NCBI GenBank assembly: GCA_934317005.1
Contig: CAKREB010000006.1
Span: 62,001-126,000, forward strand
DNA from: an uncultured Lachnospiraceae bacterium
GTDB taxonomy: Bacteria > Bacillota > Clostridia > Lachnospirales > Lachnospiraceae
Reading direction: 5' to 3'
Length of the DNA stretch: 64,000 nucleotides
In this document: positions 1 through 7,671 of the stretch, piece after piece
How positions within the stretch are numbered: the stretch's first letter is position 1
Layout of the letters: every line of letters starts with the position of its first letter
Made by a program: the position numbers and the translations under genes
Notes under the pieces: model-generated
Seen by the model: the letters and a program-made list of their open reading frames with translations, nothing else
What the model was told of the DNA's origin: nothing
Database searches by the model: none

Positions 1-734
1 TGGACGTTTTCTTCCGGCTGCTTTGATACCAGACAGATGCCGATGGTAAAAAAGGAGATGGCATGTCCACTGTAAATGACATTGTGAATGCCGGAAAGTA
101 TCATACAGGCAACATAGAAGATAAATCCATATGTTAGCGTGACAGGCAAAGCGAAAGCGATTCCTGAAAAATGCAGCCCTGCACAGACACAGATCAAAAG
201 TAACAGGATGACAGCATACAGGCTTCCGAAAGAGATATGAAGCTTCTTTTTTGCCTGCGTGATCGATTTGGAATCCTTTGGGTCTATTGCGTTTTGGCAA
301 AGCTGTTTTAAAAGAATATGCTTTTTAAAGTCGTTACATAGTGTAATGGCGATAAATACACTGATCACATAGGGAAAAGAGGTAAATATGGCAGGAAGTT
401 GTAGCTTTGCAATATGTGTAACAAGTGCCAGTAAGATGCTGTAAGGAAAGAGCAGGGATGCTAATTCGGTTAAAAAGCATAAAAAAATGTATATGGCAGG
501 AAAAGGCTGTCTGCTGCGGACAAGATCTTTACAATGTCGTGCTGTGTTGTAGCCGACAAATTTGGATGCAGAGATTTTGAGCGCAGCTGCATTTTCAAAA
601 CAGCGTTTTTCTGTCTGCAATACTGCCTGTATCGTTTCCTGTGAAATCAGCGAAGAAGCCTCCTGGGTGAAAGCTTCTTCTACCTGTGTATAACTGACCA
701 TTGTATGATCAGTGGAATTGGTATCTTTTGTCAT
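1..734 (-). CDS. Unrecognised multi-pass membrane protein (3' end beyond window)
   Basis: Reading the minus strand from an ATG at 734 gives 244 open codons to the window edge, so the C-terminus is missing. A GAGG sits six bases upstream; the in-frame ATG at 740 lies directly against it and is less likely. The first 75 residues are polar and probably cytoplasmic, followed by about five hydrophobic segments (roughly residues 80-100, 107-125, 165-182, 187-205 and 215-235) with a basic stretch near 130-165. I do not recognise the family. It is the third gene of a minus-strand group with the two small proteins just upstream, separated by 55 bases, so co-transcription is likely. Confidence 0.7.
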   Translation of the reverse strand, partial: MTKDTNSTDHTMVSYTQVEEAFTQEASSLISQETIQAVLQTEKRCFENAAALKISASKFVGYNTARHCKDLVRSRQPFPAIYIFLCFLTELASLLFPYSILLALVTHIAKLQLPAIFTSFPYVISVFIAITLCNDFKKHILLKQLCQNAIDPKDSKSITQAKKKLHISFGSLYAVILLLLICVCAGLHFSGIAFALPVTLTYGFIFYVACMILSGIHNVIYSGHAISFFTIGICLVSKQPEENV

Positions 735-789
735 GATCATCCTCGTTTCTGCGCACGTCTTGTGCTGCTTTTCGTTTTTACTTATATAT

Positions 790-1062
790 CTATTTCTTTC
801 TTGAGCGCATCATTGCCTGCAGAACTTCATACTGTTTCTTTTGCTCTGGCGTCATTTGCTGTGTCAGGATAGAAGTTAACAGAGTGTTTTCATCCGGAGT
901 AAAAGAAAGTCCCTTTTGCGCAAGTTCTTTTTTCCAGTTCATAATGATAGGAAGAGCTTCTGTTAACTGTCTGCCCTGTAAGGATTGGGCGAGAAGCTCA
1001 ATCATCTGCTGCTTGTCAGGATTAATCTGTTGGAAGTCCTTGTTGTTTTTAAATTGATTCAT
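790..1062 (-). CDS. Small soluble hypothetical protein (90 aa) with PEQK motif
   Basis: The start at 1062 (MNQFKNN) is chosen because a GGAG lies about five bases upstream; the longer open frame to 1107 lacks a good site. The protein is hydrophilic and helical, with no signal peptide, membrane segment or recognised domain. Its C-terminus (TQQMTPEQKKQYEVLQAMM) closely resembles the C-terminus of the upstream neighbour (SQLNPEQKATFEQFQNIM), suggesting relatedness. It overlaps that neighbour by 14 bases, typical of translational coupling. Function unknown. Confidence 0.7.
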   Translation of the reverse strand: MNQFKNNKDFQQINPDKQQMIELLAQSLQGRQLTEALPIIMNWKKELAQKGLSFTPDENTLLTSILTQQMTPEQKKQYEVLQAMMRSRKK

Positions 1063-1642
1063 AATGCTCCTTATTTTCATTATACATGATATTTTGAAAC
1101 TGTTCAAAGGTTGCTTTTTGCTCCGGATTTAACTGAGATAGCAGAAAGTCCTTCATGATATTTTGCTGGGAAGAGTCACGGCTTTCGTTTATGGCGCCAA
1201 GACTTCTTCCGAGAGAGCCAAGTCCGTTGATCAGTTGAAAAATCAGCGAAAAAGGATTGCCTGCGTTGGCATTGTTATTTGGAACAGCAGAAGCAGACAG
1301 GTCTGATGAAGCTGTAGCAGACTGCGTATGGACAAAATCAGAATAGTTCTGAAATAATTTCTGGGCATTGATAAAATTTAAGATTGTCTGCACAATATCC
1401 GATTCCTTTGGTGTCAGAAATTGTCCGATAGTTACGAGCATATCCTGGAGGTTTGGCTGAAAGTCTGTGTGTGTATCACTTTCTGCTGCCTTAAGATCAT
1501 GACCGGAACCTTTTTGTACTAACTGTGCGAAGGTATCCGCCTGCAAAAAAAGTTCGATGGCATGACGGTTTTTGGGGGCAATGTAGGGCATGGCTGCTTC
1601 TAAGATTGCCATGTGCCGTTGGTGTTCATTTTGATATTCCAT
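1049..1642 (-). CDS. Hypothetical protein (197 aa) with C-terminal PEQK motif
   Basis: The ATG at 1642 follows a GGGAG ribosome-binding site. The product is soluble. Residues 1-50 are helical, a Ser/Ala/Asn-rich linker lies around 110-130, and the last 25 residues carry the NPEQK motif shared with the next gene. It is the first gene of the minus-strand group and is divergent from aroC. No known domain is recognised. Shared operon position and motif suggest that the two small proteins act together, but nothing in the sequence says how. Confidence 0.7.
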   Translation of the reverse strand: MEYQNEHQRHMAILEAAMPYIAPKNRHAIELFLQADTFAQLVQKGSGHDLKAAESDTHTDFQPNLQDMLVTIGQFLTPKESDIVQTILNFINAQKLFQNYSDFVHTQSATASSDLSASAVPNNNANAGNPFSLIFQLINGLGSLGRSLGAINESRDSSQQNIMKDFLLSQLNPEQKATFEQFQNIMYNENKEHYESI

Positions 1643-1796
1643 ATATTCTCCCTTCTGGTTATCTGCTTTTTATCGATGTTTTAGTGGGTCAGGATATTTT
1701 GTTCCAACTGATGCCATGGATTGCTTCATCGCTATCTGCTTTTGACCCTTGCATCACAATATATGTAAAAGTGACAGAGAGTATTCCAAAGGAAAA

Positions 1797-1825
1797 TTGC
1801 ATCTTAGCAGATAAAATGATACAAT
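1797..1825 (+). promoter_or_regulatory. Putative sigma-A promoter of aroC
   Basis: TTGCAT (1797-1802) and TACAAT (1820-1825) are separated by 17 bases, ending about 37 bases before the aroC start. A 7-base inverted repeat, CTTAGCA (1803-1809) and TGCTAAG (1836-1842), flanks the -10 box and could be an operator or a hairpin; no regulator is implied. Confidence 0.55.
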
Positions 1826-1862
1826 GTTAGGAAATTGCTAAGATGTGGAGAAAGGAAGAAAC

Positions 1863-2966
1863 ATGGCAGGATCAATTTTTGGAAAAAACTTTCAGGTATC
1901 AACATGGGGGGAGTCACATGGCAAGGGAATTGGTGTCGTTGTAGACGGATGTCCGGCAGGACTTTCTCTGTGTGAAAAACAGATTCAGAAATATTTAGAT
2001 AGACGAAAACCGGGACAGACAAGATATTCTACTCCGAGAAAAGAAGCAGATGCCGTTGAAATTCTTTCCGGCGTGTTTGAGGGAAAGACAACAGGAACTC
2101 CGATTGCTATGGTGGTTTATAATACATCACAGCGCTCGAAGGATTATTCGGAAATCGCCCGGTATTACAGACCGGGACACGCTGACTATACTTTTGACAG
2201 TAAGTACGGATTCCGGGATTATCGTGGTGGCGGTCGCTCGTCCGGACGCGAAACGATCGCGCGTGTGGCAGCAGGAGCAGTTGCGATGGAACTGTTAAAG
2301 GAGCTTGGAATCGAGATATATGCTTATTCAAAGGAGATAGGCGGCATCGCTGTCGATGAGAAGAAGGCTGCAAAAGAAAATATTATGCAGAGTCCGTTAT
2401 ATATGCCGGATCTGGATGCATCAGAAAAGGCAGAGATCTTATTAGAAGAAAAGATGAAGGAGCAGGATTCTGTTGGTGGCATCGTGGAGTGTGTTGTGAC
2501 AGGTATGCCTGCCGGAGCCGGTGATCCGGTCTTTGAAAAGCTGGATGCAAATCTGGCGAAGGCGGTGATGTCGGTTGGTGCTGTTAAGGGTGTGGAGATT
2601 GGAGATGGATTTGCAGCGGCAAGATCGTTCGGTTCGCAAAATAATGATGCGTTTGTTATGAAAAGTGATGGAACGGTTGGAAAAGTAACTAATCACGCTG
2701 GCGGCATCTTAGGTGGAATCAGTGATGGAAGTGATATCATTTTACGTGCAGCGTTTAAGCCGACTCCGTCCATAGCAAGCACGCAAAAGACGATCAACAG
2801 GGATGGCGAAGAGATAGAGATAGAGATTAAGGGACGTCATGATCCGATCATTGTGCCGCGTGCAGTGGTTGTAGTGGAATCTATGGTGGCATTGACGGTT
2901 CTGGATGCTTTGTTTTCTTCCATGACATCGAACTTAGCTAAGATCAAAAGCTTTTTTGAACGATAA
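1863..2966 (+). CDS. aroC: Chorismate synthase
   Basis: Converts 5-enolpyruvylshikimate-3-phosphate to chorismate, the last step of the shikimate pathway, using reduced FMN in the cytoplasm. The 367 residues match the family length. Signatures are visible along the chain: WGESHGKGIGVVVDG at about 14-28, GGGRSSGRETIARVAAGA near 123-140 and RHDPIIVPRAVVVVESM near the C-terminus. The start at 1863 follows an AAAGGAAG site; an in-frame GTG at 1845 is rejected because the family normally begins MAGSxxG. It stands alone, divergent from the hypothetical pair, with its own promoter. Confidence 0.97.
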   Translation: MAGSIFGKNFQVSTWGESHGKGIGVVVDGCPAGLSLCEKQIQKYLDRRKPGQTRYSTPRKEADAVEILSGVFEGKTTGTPIAMVVYNTSQRSKDYSEIARYYRPGHADYTFDSKYGFRDYRGGGRSSGRETIARVAAGAVAMELLKELGIEIYAYSKEIGGIAVDEKKAAKENIMQSPLYMPDLDASEKAEILLEEKMKEQDSVGGIVECVVTGMPAGAGDPVFEKLDANLAKAVMSVGAVKGVEIGDGFAAARSFGSQNNDAFVMKSDGTVGKVTNHAGGILGGISDGSDIILRAAFKPTPSIASTQKTINRDGEEIEIEIKGRHDPIIVPRAVVVVESMVALTVLDALFSSMTSNLAKIKSFFER

Positions 2967-3082
2967 AAGCACTCTGTACGGTTGTGATCAGGTGAACCCT
3001 TTTAGCCGTTTCGACATATATTGGAGTAACGCAGTCTGCGTTGCAGAAAATGAAATGTCTGATGGAACGAAAGGAGAGGATC

Positions 3083-3253
3083 ATGCGATACTACCGATAT
3101 GGAGCAGACCAAAGCCAACATGATATGGAGCACAAAGAGAAAGATGTAAAAAAGCTTCTCGGGCGGTTTGGAGAATTGGTCATCGAGGAAGACACGATCT
3201 ACGAGCTTGACAAAGAGTGCCTTCAGTGTAAAAAGAAAAAGAAAGAAGAATAG
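3083..3253 (+). CDS. Small charged hypothetical protein (56 aa)
   Basis: The ATG at 3083 (MRYYRYG) follows AAAGGAGAGG at ideal spacing; longer in-frame starts lack this. The protein is very polar, with a glutamate/aspartate-rich middle, a single CLQC motif near residue 48 and a lysine-rich tail. A strong bidirectional terminator follows 30 bases downstream, supporting a real transcript end. Family not recognised. The CxxC followed by lysines could bind metal or nucleic acid, but that is only a guess. Confidence 0.6.
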   Translation: MRYYRYGADQSQHDMEHKEKDVKKLLGRFGELVIEEDTIYELDKECLQCKKKKKEE

Positions 3254-3283
3254 TTTGTTGTCTGCTGTATCTACAGACAAAAG

Positions 3284-3323
3284 AAAACCGAGATAACTTC
3301 TTGCGAAGCAGTCTCGGTTTTTT
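3284..3323. terminator. Bidirectional Rho-independent terminator
   Basis: AAAACCGAGA (3284-3293) pairs with TCTCGG plus the following T run (3312-3321), and an inner CTTC/GAAG stem closes a TTGC tetraloop. Six T's follow on the plus strand, and the minus strand also ends in a T-rich run. It can serve both the 56-residue gene (+) and the Cys-rich gene (-). Confidence 0.8.
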
Positions 3324-3441
3324 GATAGAGCAGATGACGATAGGAAGGCATCACTTAAAGAATCAGACTCTTGTGAAAAGAAGGCTTTTGCGTCTGTATG
3401 ACCGGATGCCTGCTATCGGGATAAAGACGGTAAAAGATCAA

Positions 3442-3657
3442 CTAGAAGATGCTGTTACCATTGCCGCAGCAGCAAAGGATAAGTAAGATCCAGATAAGAG
3501 AGCTGCATCCGTTGTCACCGCCACAGCCATTTGAAAAACCAAATCCGTTGCCATTGCCACAGCAGCTGCAAAGAAGGAGAAGGATGATAATGAAGCTACA
3601 TCCGTTTCCATTGTCGTTGTTGCTGCATCCACATGTTGTTGCTGCTAAATCACTCAT
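3442..3657 (-). CDS. Cys/Gly/Asn-rich hydrophobic mini-protein (71 aa)
   Basis: The start at 3657 (MSDLAATTCGC) is set by a GGAGG six bases upstream; the upstream in-frame ATG at 3669 overlaps that site. The sequence alternates CGxGN-type Cys/Gly/Asn-rich blocks with two short hydrophobic runs (FIIILLLLCSCC and SLIWILLILCCC). This resembles the clostridial mini-proteins often labelled chorion class high-cysteine protein. The gene is monocistronic and ends toward the bidirectional terminator. Surface or coat location and disulfide or metal binding are possible from composition, but the function is unknown. Confidence 0.65.
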   Translation of the reverse strand: MSDLAATTCGCSNNDNGNGCSFIIILLLLCSCCGNGNGFGFSNGCGGDNGCSSLIWILLILCCCGNGNSIF

Positions 3658-3766
3658 AAATTCCTCCATTCCGCCGAATGTATCGGCAGGTTTAAATTAT
3701 TTACAGTGCTATCATATGCAGCAGTGCTTGGACAGTTTACGACTTTTTGCAAAAAGACTAAAAAAC

Positions 3767-3795
3767 TTGACAGAATGTAGTTCTTTCGTCACAAT
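3767..3795 (+). promoter_or_regulatory. Putative promoter of the GH3 lipoprotein gene
   Basis: A perfect TTGACA (3767-3772) and CACAAT (3790-3795) are separated by 17 bases, about 70 bases upstream of the start. A second AT-rich TACAAT at 3814-3819 has no matching -35. Confidence 0.5.
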
Positions 3796-3863
3796 AAGGA
3801 AACAGATTTATGTTACAATGCTTTAATAGACATTTTAGATATGAGGGAATGGAGAGAGTATTT

Positions 3864-5216
3864 ATGCAGAAACGAAAATGGATCAAAACGCTTAGTGTCT
3901 GTCTGATGATTTCAATGATAACGATGAGTTTAAGCGGCTGTACGGGATTTTTTTCGAAAAAGGGAGCAGATATCAAAACATATGAGCCGACCTCAGAGGT
4001 ATCTTCTGAGGAAGAGGAAGAGGTTGTACAGATTGATTGGCAGGATGCGCTTGATATGGCAGCAGATTACTTAAAAAACATGACACTTGAGGAAAAGGTG
4101 GGGCAGCTTTTTGTTGTGAATTTAGAGCAGATTGACAAGAGAAAAGGCTCTTATTATGAATTTCACAAGTGTACCAAAACGATGCAGAAGAATATTGCGA
4201 AGTATCATGTAGGTGGCGTCATTCTCTTTTCGAGAAATATAGCGAAAAGAAAGCAGACAATCCGGATGACACAGGGCCTTGTAAATGCAGACCGCACACC
4301 ATTGTTTATCGCAGTAGATGAAGAGGGGGGACGTGTGGCGCGTATTGCATCCAACAAAGACATGCAGACAACGGCATTTCCGTCAGCAGAAGAGATTGGC
4401 AGGACAAAGGATGACAAGTATACCTATGAGATGGCGAAGACGATCGGAACAGATATTGGAGAGTTAGGATTTAACGTAGACTTTGCCCCGGTTGCCGATG
4501 TAAAGACAAGCGAGTTAAATGAAGAAATCGGTGACCGTTCCTATGGCAGTGATCCGGATAAGGTTTCAGAGTATGTAAGTGCGTTTATTCAGGGACTGCA
4601 TAAGGTAAATGTAGCGTCAGCAGTGAAACATTTTCCGGGGCAGGGGTCTTCTGAGGGAGATACGCATGTGGGAAGTGTGGATATTGACAGCAGCATCGCT
4701 CGTCTGCGAAAAACGGACTTTGTTCCGTTTGAAGCAGGAATTGCGGCTGATGCAGACTTTGTGATGGTATCTCATATTTCCGTGAGTAAGGTGACGGAAA
4801 GCTCGGTGCCTGCCAGCATGTCGGATCTGATGATGAAGACAATCCTGCGGGATGAGCTGGGATTCCAAAAGATCATTATTACCGATGCGTTTGACATGGC
4901 AAGTATTACGGAAAAATATTCTTCGGCGGAAGCAGCATATAATGCATTTAAAGCAGGGGCTGATATTATACTGATGCCGCAGGATTTTGAAGAGGCATAT
5001 GAGGAAATCCTTACGAAGGTAAAGGAAGGAACGATTGAAGCAGAGCGTCTGGATGATTCGGTACTAAGGATCTTGGCAGTCAAGATCCAGAGAGGACTTT
5101 TGGATTCGGAACAGTTAAAGTCCACCCCGGTGCCAACAAGCACACCAACACCTACGCCATCACCGGCACCAAAGCATCATAAGCATAAACATTCGAAGCA
5201 TTCAAAAAAGCAATGA
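3864..5216 (+). CDS. Lipoprotein beta-N-acetylhexosaminidase-type glycosidase (GH3, NagZ-like)
   Basis: Predicted extracellular lipid-anchored GH3 enzyme that probably removes beta-N-acetylglucosamine from muropeptides or other glycans. A lipoprotein signal with lipobox LSGC (Cys-26) starts the 450-residue product. GH3 features include the NagZ His motif KHFPGQG (255-261) and IITDAFDM with nucleophile Asp-341. The tail is Pro/Thr-rich, then His/Lys-rich (from about 425), resembling a wall-spanning linker. The start at 3864 follows GGAGAG; earlier in-frame ATGs would put extra residues before the signal peptide. It is monocistronic. The exact substrate cannot be read from the sequence. Confidence 0.88.
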   Translation: MQKRKWIKTLSVCLMISMITMSLSGCTGFFSKKGADIKTYEPTSEVSSEEEEEVVQIDWQDALDMAADYLKNMTLEEKVGQLFVVNLEQIDKRKGSYYEFHKCTKTMQKNIAKYHVGGVILFSRNIAKRKQTIRMTQGLVNADRTPLFIAVDEEGGRVARIASNKDMQTTAFPSAEEIGRTKDDKYTYEMAKTIGTDIGELGFNVDFAPVADVKTSELNEEIGDRSYGSDPDKVSEYVSAFIQGLHKVNVASAVKHFPGQGSSEGDTHVGSVDIDSSIARLRKTDFVPFEAGIAADADFVMVSHISVSKVTESSVPASMSDLMMKTILRDELGFQKIIITDAFDMASITEKYSSAEAAYNAFKAGADIILMPQDFEEAYEEILTKVKEGTIEAERLDDSVLRILAVKIQRGLLDSEQLKSTPVPTSTPTPTPSPAPKHHKHKHSKHSKKQ

Positions 5217-5233
5217 TATTTCCGTGAGAGCAC

Positions 5234-5261
5234 TTGCGCTTTTTGTGGAAATTGATATAAT
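5234..5261 (+). promoter_or_regulatory. Putative promoter of the purine cluster
   Basis: TTGCGC (5234-5239) and a consensus TATAAT (5256-5261) are spaced by 16 bases, about 55 bases before the purC start. No purine-riboswitch core or PurR-box pair was recognised in the short leader. Confidence 0.55.
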
Positions 5262-5316
5262 GGAAGTTGTGATAAAATGTAATTCCAAAGAACAACATAA
5301 CGAGGAGGATACAACC

Positions 5317-6027
5317 GTGCAGAAGTTAGATATGGTATACGAAGGCAAAGCAAAAAAGGTATTTAAGACAGATGATGAGAATGTTTTCATCGTTGACTAC
5401 AAGGATGACGCAACAGCATTCAATGGTGTCAAGAAAGGTACTATTGTAGGAAAAGGTGTCATCAATAATCGTATGACAAACTTTTTATTTCAGAAATTAG
5501 AGGAAGCCGGTGTGCCGACTCATTATGTAAAAGAGTTGAGTGACAGAGAAACTGCCGTAAAGAAAGTGGATATCGTTCCATTGGAGGTTATTGTGCGTAA
5601 CGTAGCAGCCGGAAGTTTCTCAAAAAGACTTGGAATCGAAGAAGGATTTAAGCTTCTTTGCCCAACATTGGAATTTAGTTATAAAGATGATGATCTTGGC
5701 GATCCATTGATCAATGATTATTTTGCAATCGCAATCGGAGCAGCAACAAGAGAAGATATTGATACGATTACAAAGTATGCATTTATGGTAAATGACTTCT
5801 TAAAGAAGTTCTTTGATGAGTGTGGTATTGATCTGATCGACTTTAAGATTGAATTTGGTAAGACAAGTGACGGTACGATCATTCTTGCTGACGAGATTTC
5901 ACCGGATACCTGCCGTTTCTGGGATAAGAAGACACATGAGAAGCTTGATAAGGACCGTTTCAGAAGAGATCTTGGTGGTGTAGAAGACGCTTATCAGGAA
6001 GTTGCTAAGAGAATTGGTCTTATCTGA
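5317..6027 (+). CDS. purC: Phosphoribosylaminoimidazole-succinocarboxamide synthase
   Basis: Joins CAIR and aspartate with ATP to give SAICAR in de novo purine synthesis. The 236 residues match bacterial PurC. Signatures are YEGKAKKVF near the N-terminus, VRNVAAGSFSKRLG near 90, and LADEISPDTCRFWD near the C-terminus. A GTG start at 5317 is chosen because GAGGAGG lies eight bases upstream and the length then fits; the next ATG at 5332 would remove VQKLD, and upstream ATGs add unrelated residues. It is the first gene of the purC-purF-purB cluster, with purF 117 bases downstream. Confidence 0.96.
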   Translation: MQKLDMVYEGKAKKVFKTDDENVFIVDYKDDATAFNGVKKGTIVGKGVINNRMTNFLFQKLEEAGVPTHYVKELSDRETAVKKVDIVPLEVIVRNVAAGSFSKRLGIEEGFKLLCPTLEFSYKDDDLGDPLINDYFAIAIGAATREDIDTITKYAFMVNDFLKKFFDECGIDLIDFKIEFGKTSDGTIILADEISPDTCRFWDKKTHEKLDKDRFRRDLGGVEDAYQEVAKRIGLI

Positions 6028-6079
6028 TTCGTTCAATAATGATTGCTATATTTTTCCGGAGTCATCTGAGTTCCTTGTA

Positions 6080-6113
6080 GGTTATCACCTCGGTGATTCC
6101 GGGATTTTTTCTT
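6080..6113 (+). terminator. Possible terminator or attenuator between purC and purF
   Basis: ATCACC (6084-6089) pairs with GGTGAT (6092-6097) and additional GG/CC pairs at the base, followed by six T's at 6105-6110. The stem is short, so partial termination between purC and purF is as likely as full termination. Confidence 0.45.
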
Positions 6114-6144
6114 TGGCAGTATATTTATAAATTCGGAGGATAGA

Positions 6145-7638
6145 ATGGATAATTATATAGATCATTGTAAACATGGCGGAAGCTGTAAGGAATGTGCTAT
6201 GCATTCCTGTCTTTTAAATGACATCGAGGAACCGAAGCTCGGCGAAGAGTGCGGTGTTTTTGGAATGTATGATCTGGATGGACATGATGTTGCTTCTTCT
6301 ATTTACTATGGACTGTTTTCCTTACAGCATCGTGGACAGGAAAGCTGTGGTATTGCAGTCAGCAGAACAGACGGGCCGCAGAGAAACTCCAACACCTGTA
6401 AGGGAATGGGGTTGGTAAATGAGGTTTTTAATTCGGAAAATCTGGAAAAGATGCGTGGAGATATCGGTGTGGGACATGTTCGTTATTCTACAGCCGGTGC
6501 GAGTACGGCAGAAAATACACAGCCGTTAGTATTAAATTATATCAAGGGAACGCTTCTGCTGGCGCACAATGGAAATCTGGTCAATGCGCTGGATCTGCGC
6601 AAGCAGCTGGAGCTTGGCGGTGCTATTTTCCAGACAACGATCGATTCAGAGGTGATCGCGTATTTGATCGCACGTGAGAGATTAAATGTTGGAACAGCAG
6701 AGGAAGCCGTGAAAAATGCAATGCAAAAGATCAAAGGAGCGTATTCGTTAGTTGTAGCAAGTCCGCGAAAGCTAATCGGTGCGAGAGATCCACAGGGATT
6801 TCGTCCGCTTTGCATTGGAAAGAGAGATAACGCATATATTTTAGCTTCTGAAACATGTGCATTAGATACAGTGGGAGCAGAGTTTGTGCGTGACGTAGAG
6901 CCGGGAGAAATCGTTACGATCACACAGGATGGCATTAAGTCGGATAAGAGTATGACATCGGAGAAGAAAGCACGATGCATATTTGAATATATTTATTTTG
7001 CAAGACCGGATAGTTATTTTGATGGTGTCGGCGTGCACAGTTCGAGAATCATTGCAGGACGTATTCTGGCACAGACACATCCGGTAGAGGCTGATATCGT
7101 TGTAGGTGTGCCGGAATCCGGAAATGCTGCTGCTATGGGATATTCTCTGGAATCAGGTATTCCATACGGAACGGCATTTGTAAAAAACAGTTATGTCGGA
7201 AGAACCTTTATTAAGCCGAAGCAGTCTTCCAGAGAATCCAGTGTTATGATTAAGTTAAATGCGCTGCGTGATGTAGTAGACGGTAAGCGCGTGGTTATGG
7301 TAGATGATTCCATCGTGCGAGGTACAACCAGTGCACGTATCGTAAAGATGTTAAAGGATGCGGGAGCGACAGAGGTTCACGTAAGAATCAGTTCCCCACC
7401 GTTTAAATATCCGTGCTATTTTGGTACAGATGTTCCATCCAGTGATCAGCTGATCGCTTACAATCATTCGGTAGAAGAGATTGGACAGATGATGGGCGCA
7501 GATTCATTAGGATATCTTGACCTGAACCGGTTAAGTGAACTGATCAATGGAGATACAGGATATTGTCATGCCTGCTTTTCGGGAGAATATCCGGTAGAAC
7601 CGCCAAAGGAAGATATCCGTGGAGAATACGATCACTAG
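6145..7638 (+). CDS. purF: Amidophosphoribosyltransferase with Cys-rich N-terminal extension
   Basis: Catalyses the committed step of purine synthesis, PRPP plus glutamine to phosphoribosylamine. Glutaminase nucleophile Cys-36 sits in EECGVFG after a 35-residue propeptide; B. subtilis PurF has a shorter one (from knowledge). The PRPP loop VVMVDDSIVRG is near 380, and the C-terminal CHACFSGEYP matches the Fe-S type of the Bacillus family. The odd part is residues 8-22, with Cys at 8, 14, 17 and 22. The start at 6145 is firm, as CGGAGG lies five bases upstream. It is followed by purB after 33 bases. Confidence 0.96.
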   Translation: MDNYIDHCKHGGSCKECAMHSCLLNDIEEPKLGEECGVFGMYDLDGHDVASSIYYGLFSLQHRGQESCGIAVSRTDGPQRNSNTCKGMGLVNEVFNSENLEKMRGDIGVGHVRYSTAGASTAENTQPLVLNYIKGTLLLAHNGNLVNALDLRKQLELGGAIFQTTIDSEVIAYLIARERLNVGTAEEAVKNAMQKIKGAYSLVVASPRKLIGARDPQGFRPLCIGKRDNAYILASETCALDTVGAEFVRDVEPGEIVTITQDGIKSDKSMTSEKKARCIFEYIYFARPDSYFDGVGVHSSRIIAGRILAQTHPVEADIVVGVPESGNAAAMGYSLESGIPYGTAFVKNSYVGRTFIKPKQSSRESSVMIKLNALRDVVDGKRVVMVDDSIVRGTTSARIVKMLKDAGATEVHVRISSPPFKYPCYFGTDVPSSDQLIAYNHSVEEIGQMMGADSLGYLDLNRLSELINGDTGYCHACFSGEYPVEPPKEDIRGEYDH

Positions 7639-7671
7639 AAAGAATTGATAATAAGTGGAGGTAAGATTATT

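Noticed and set aside
3301..3486. Open frame of 61 codons on the plus strand
   Set aside because: It begins inside the terminator loop, lacks a ribosome-binding site and runs against the Cys-rich gene.
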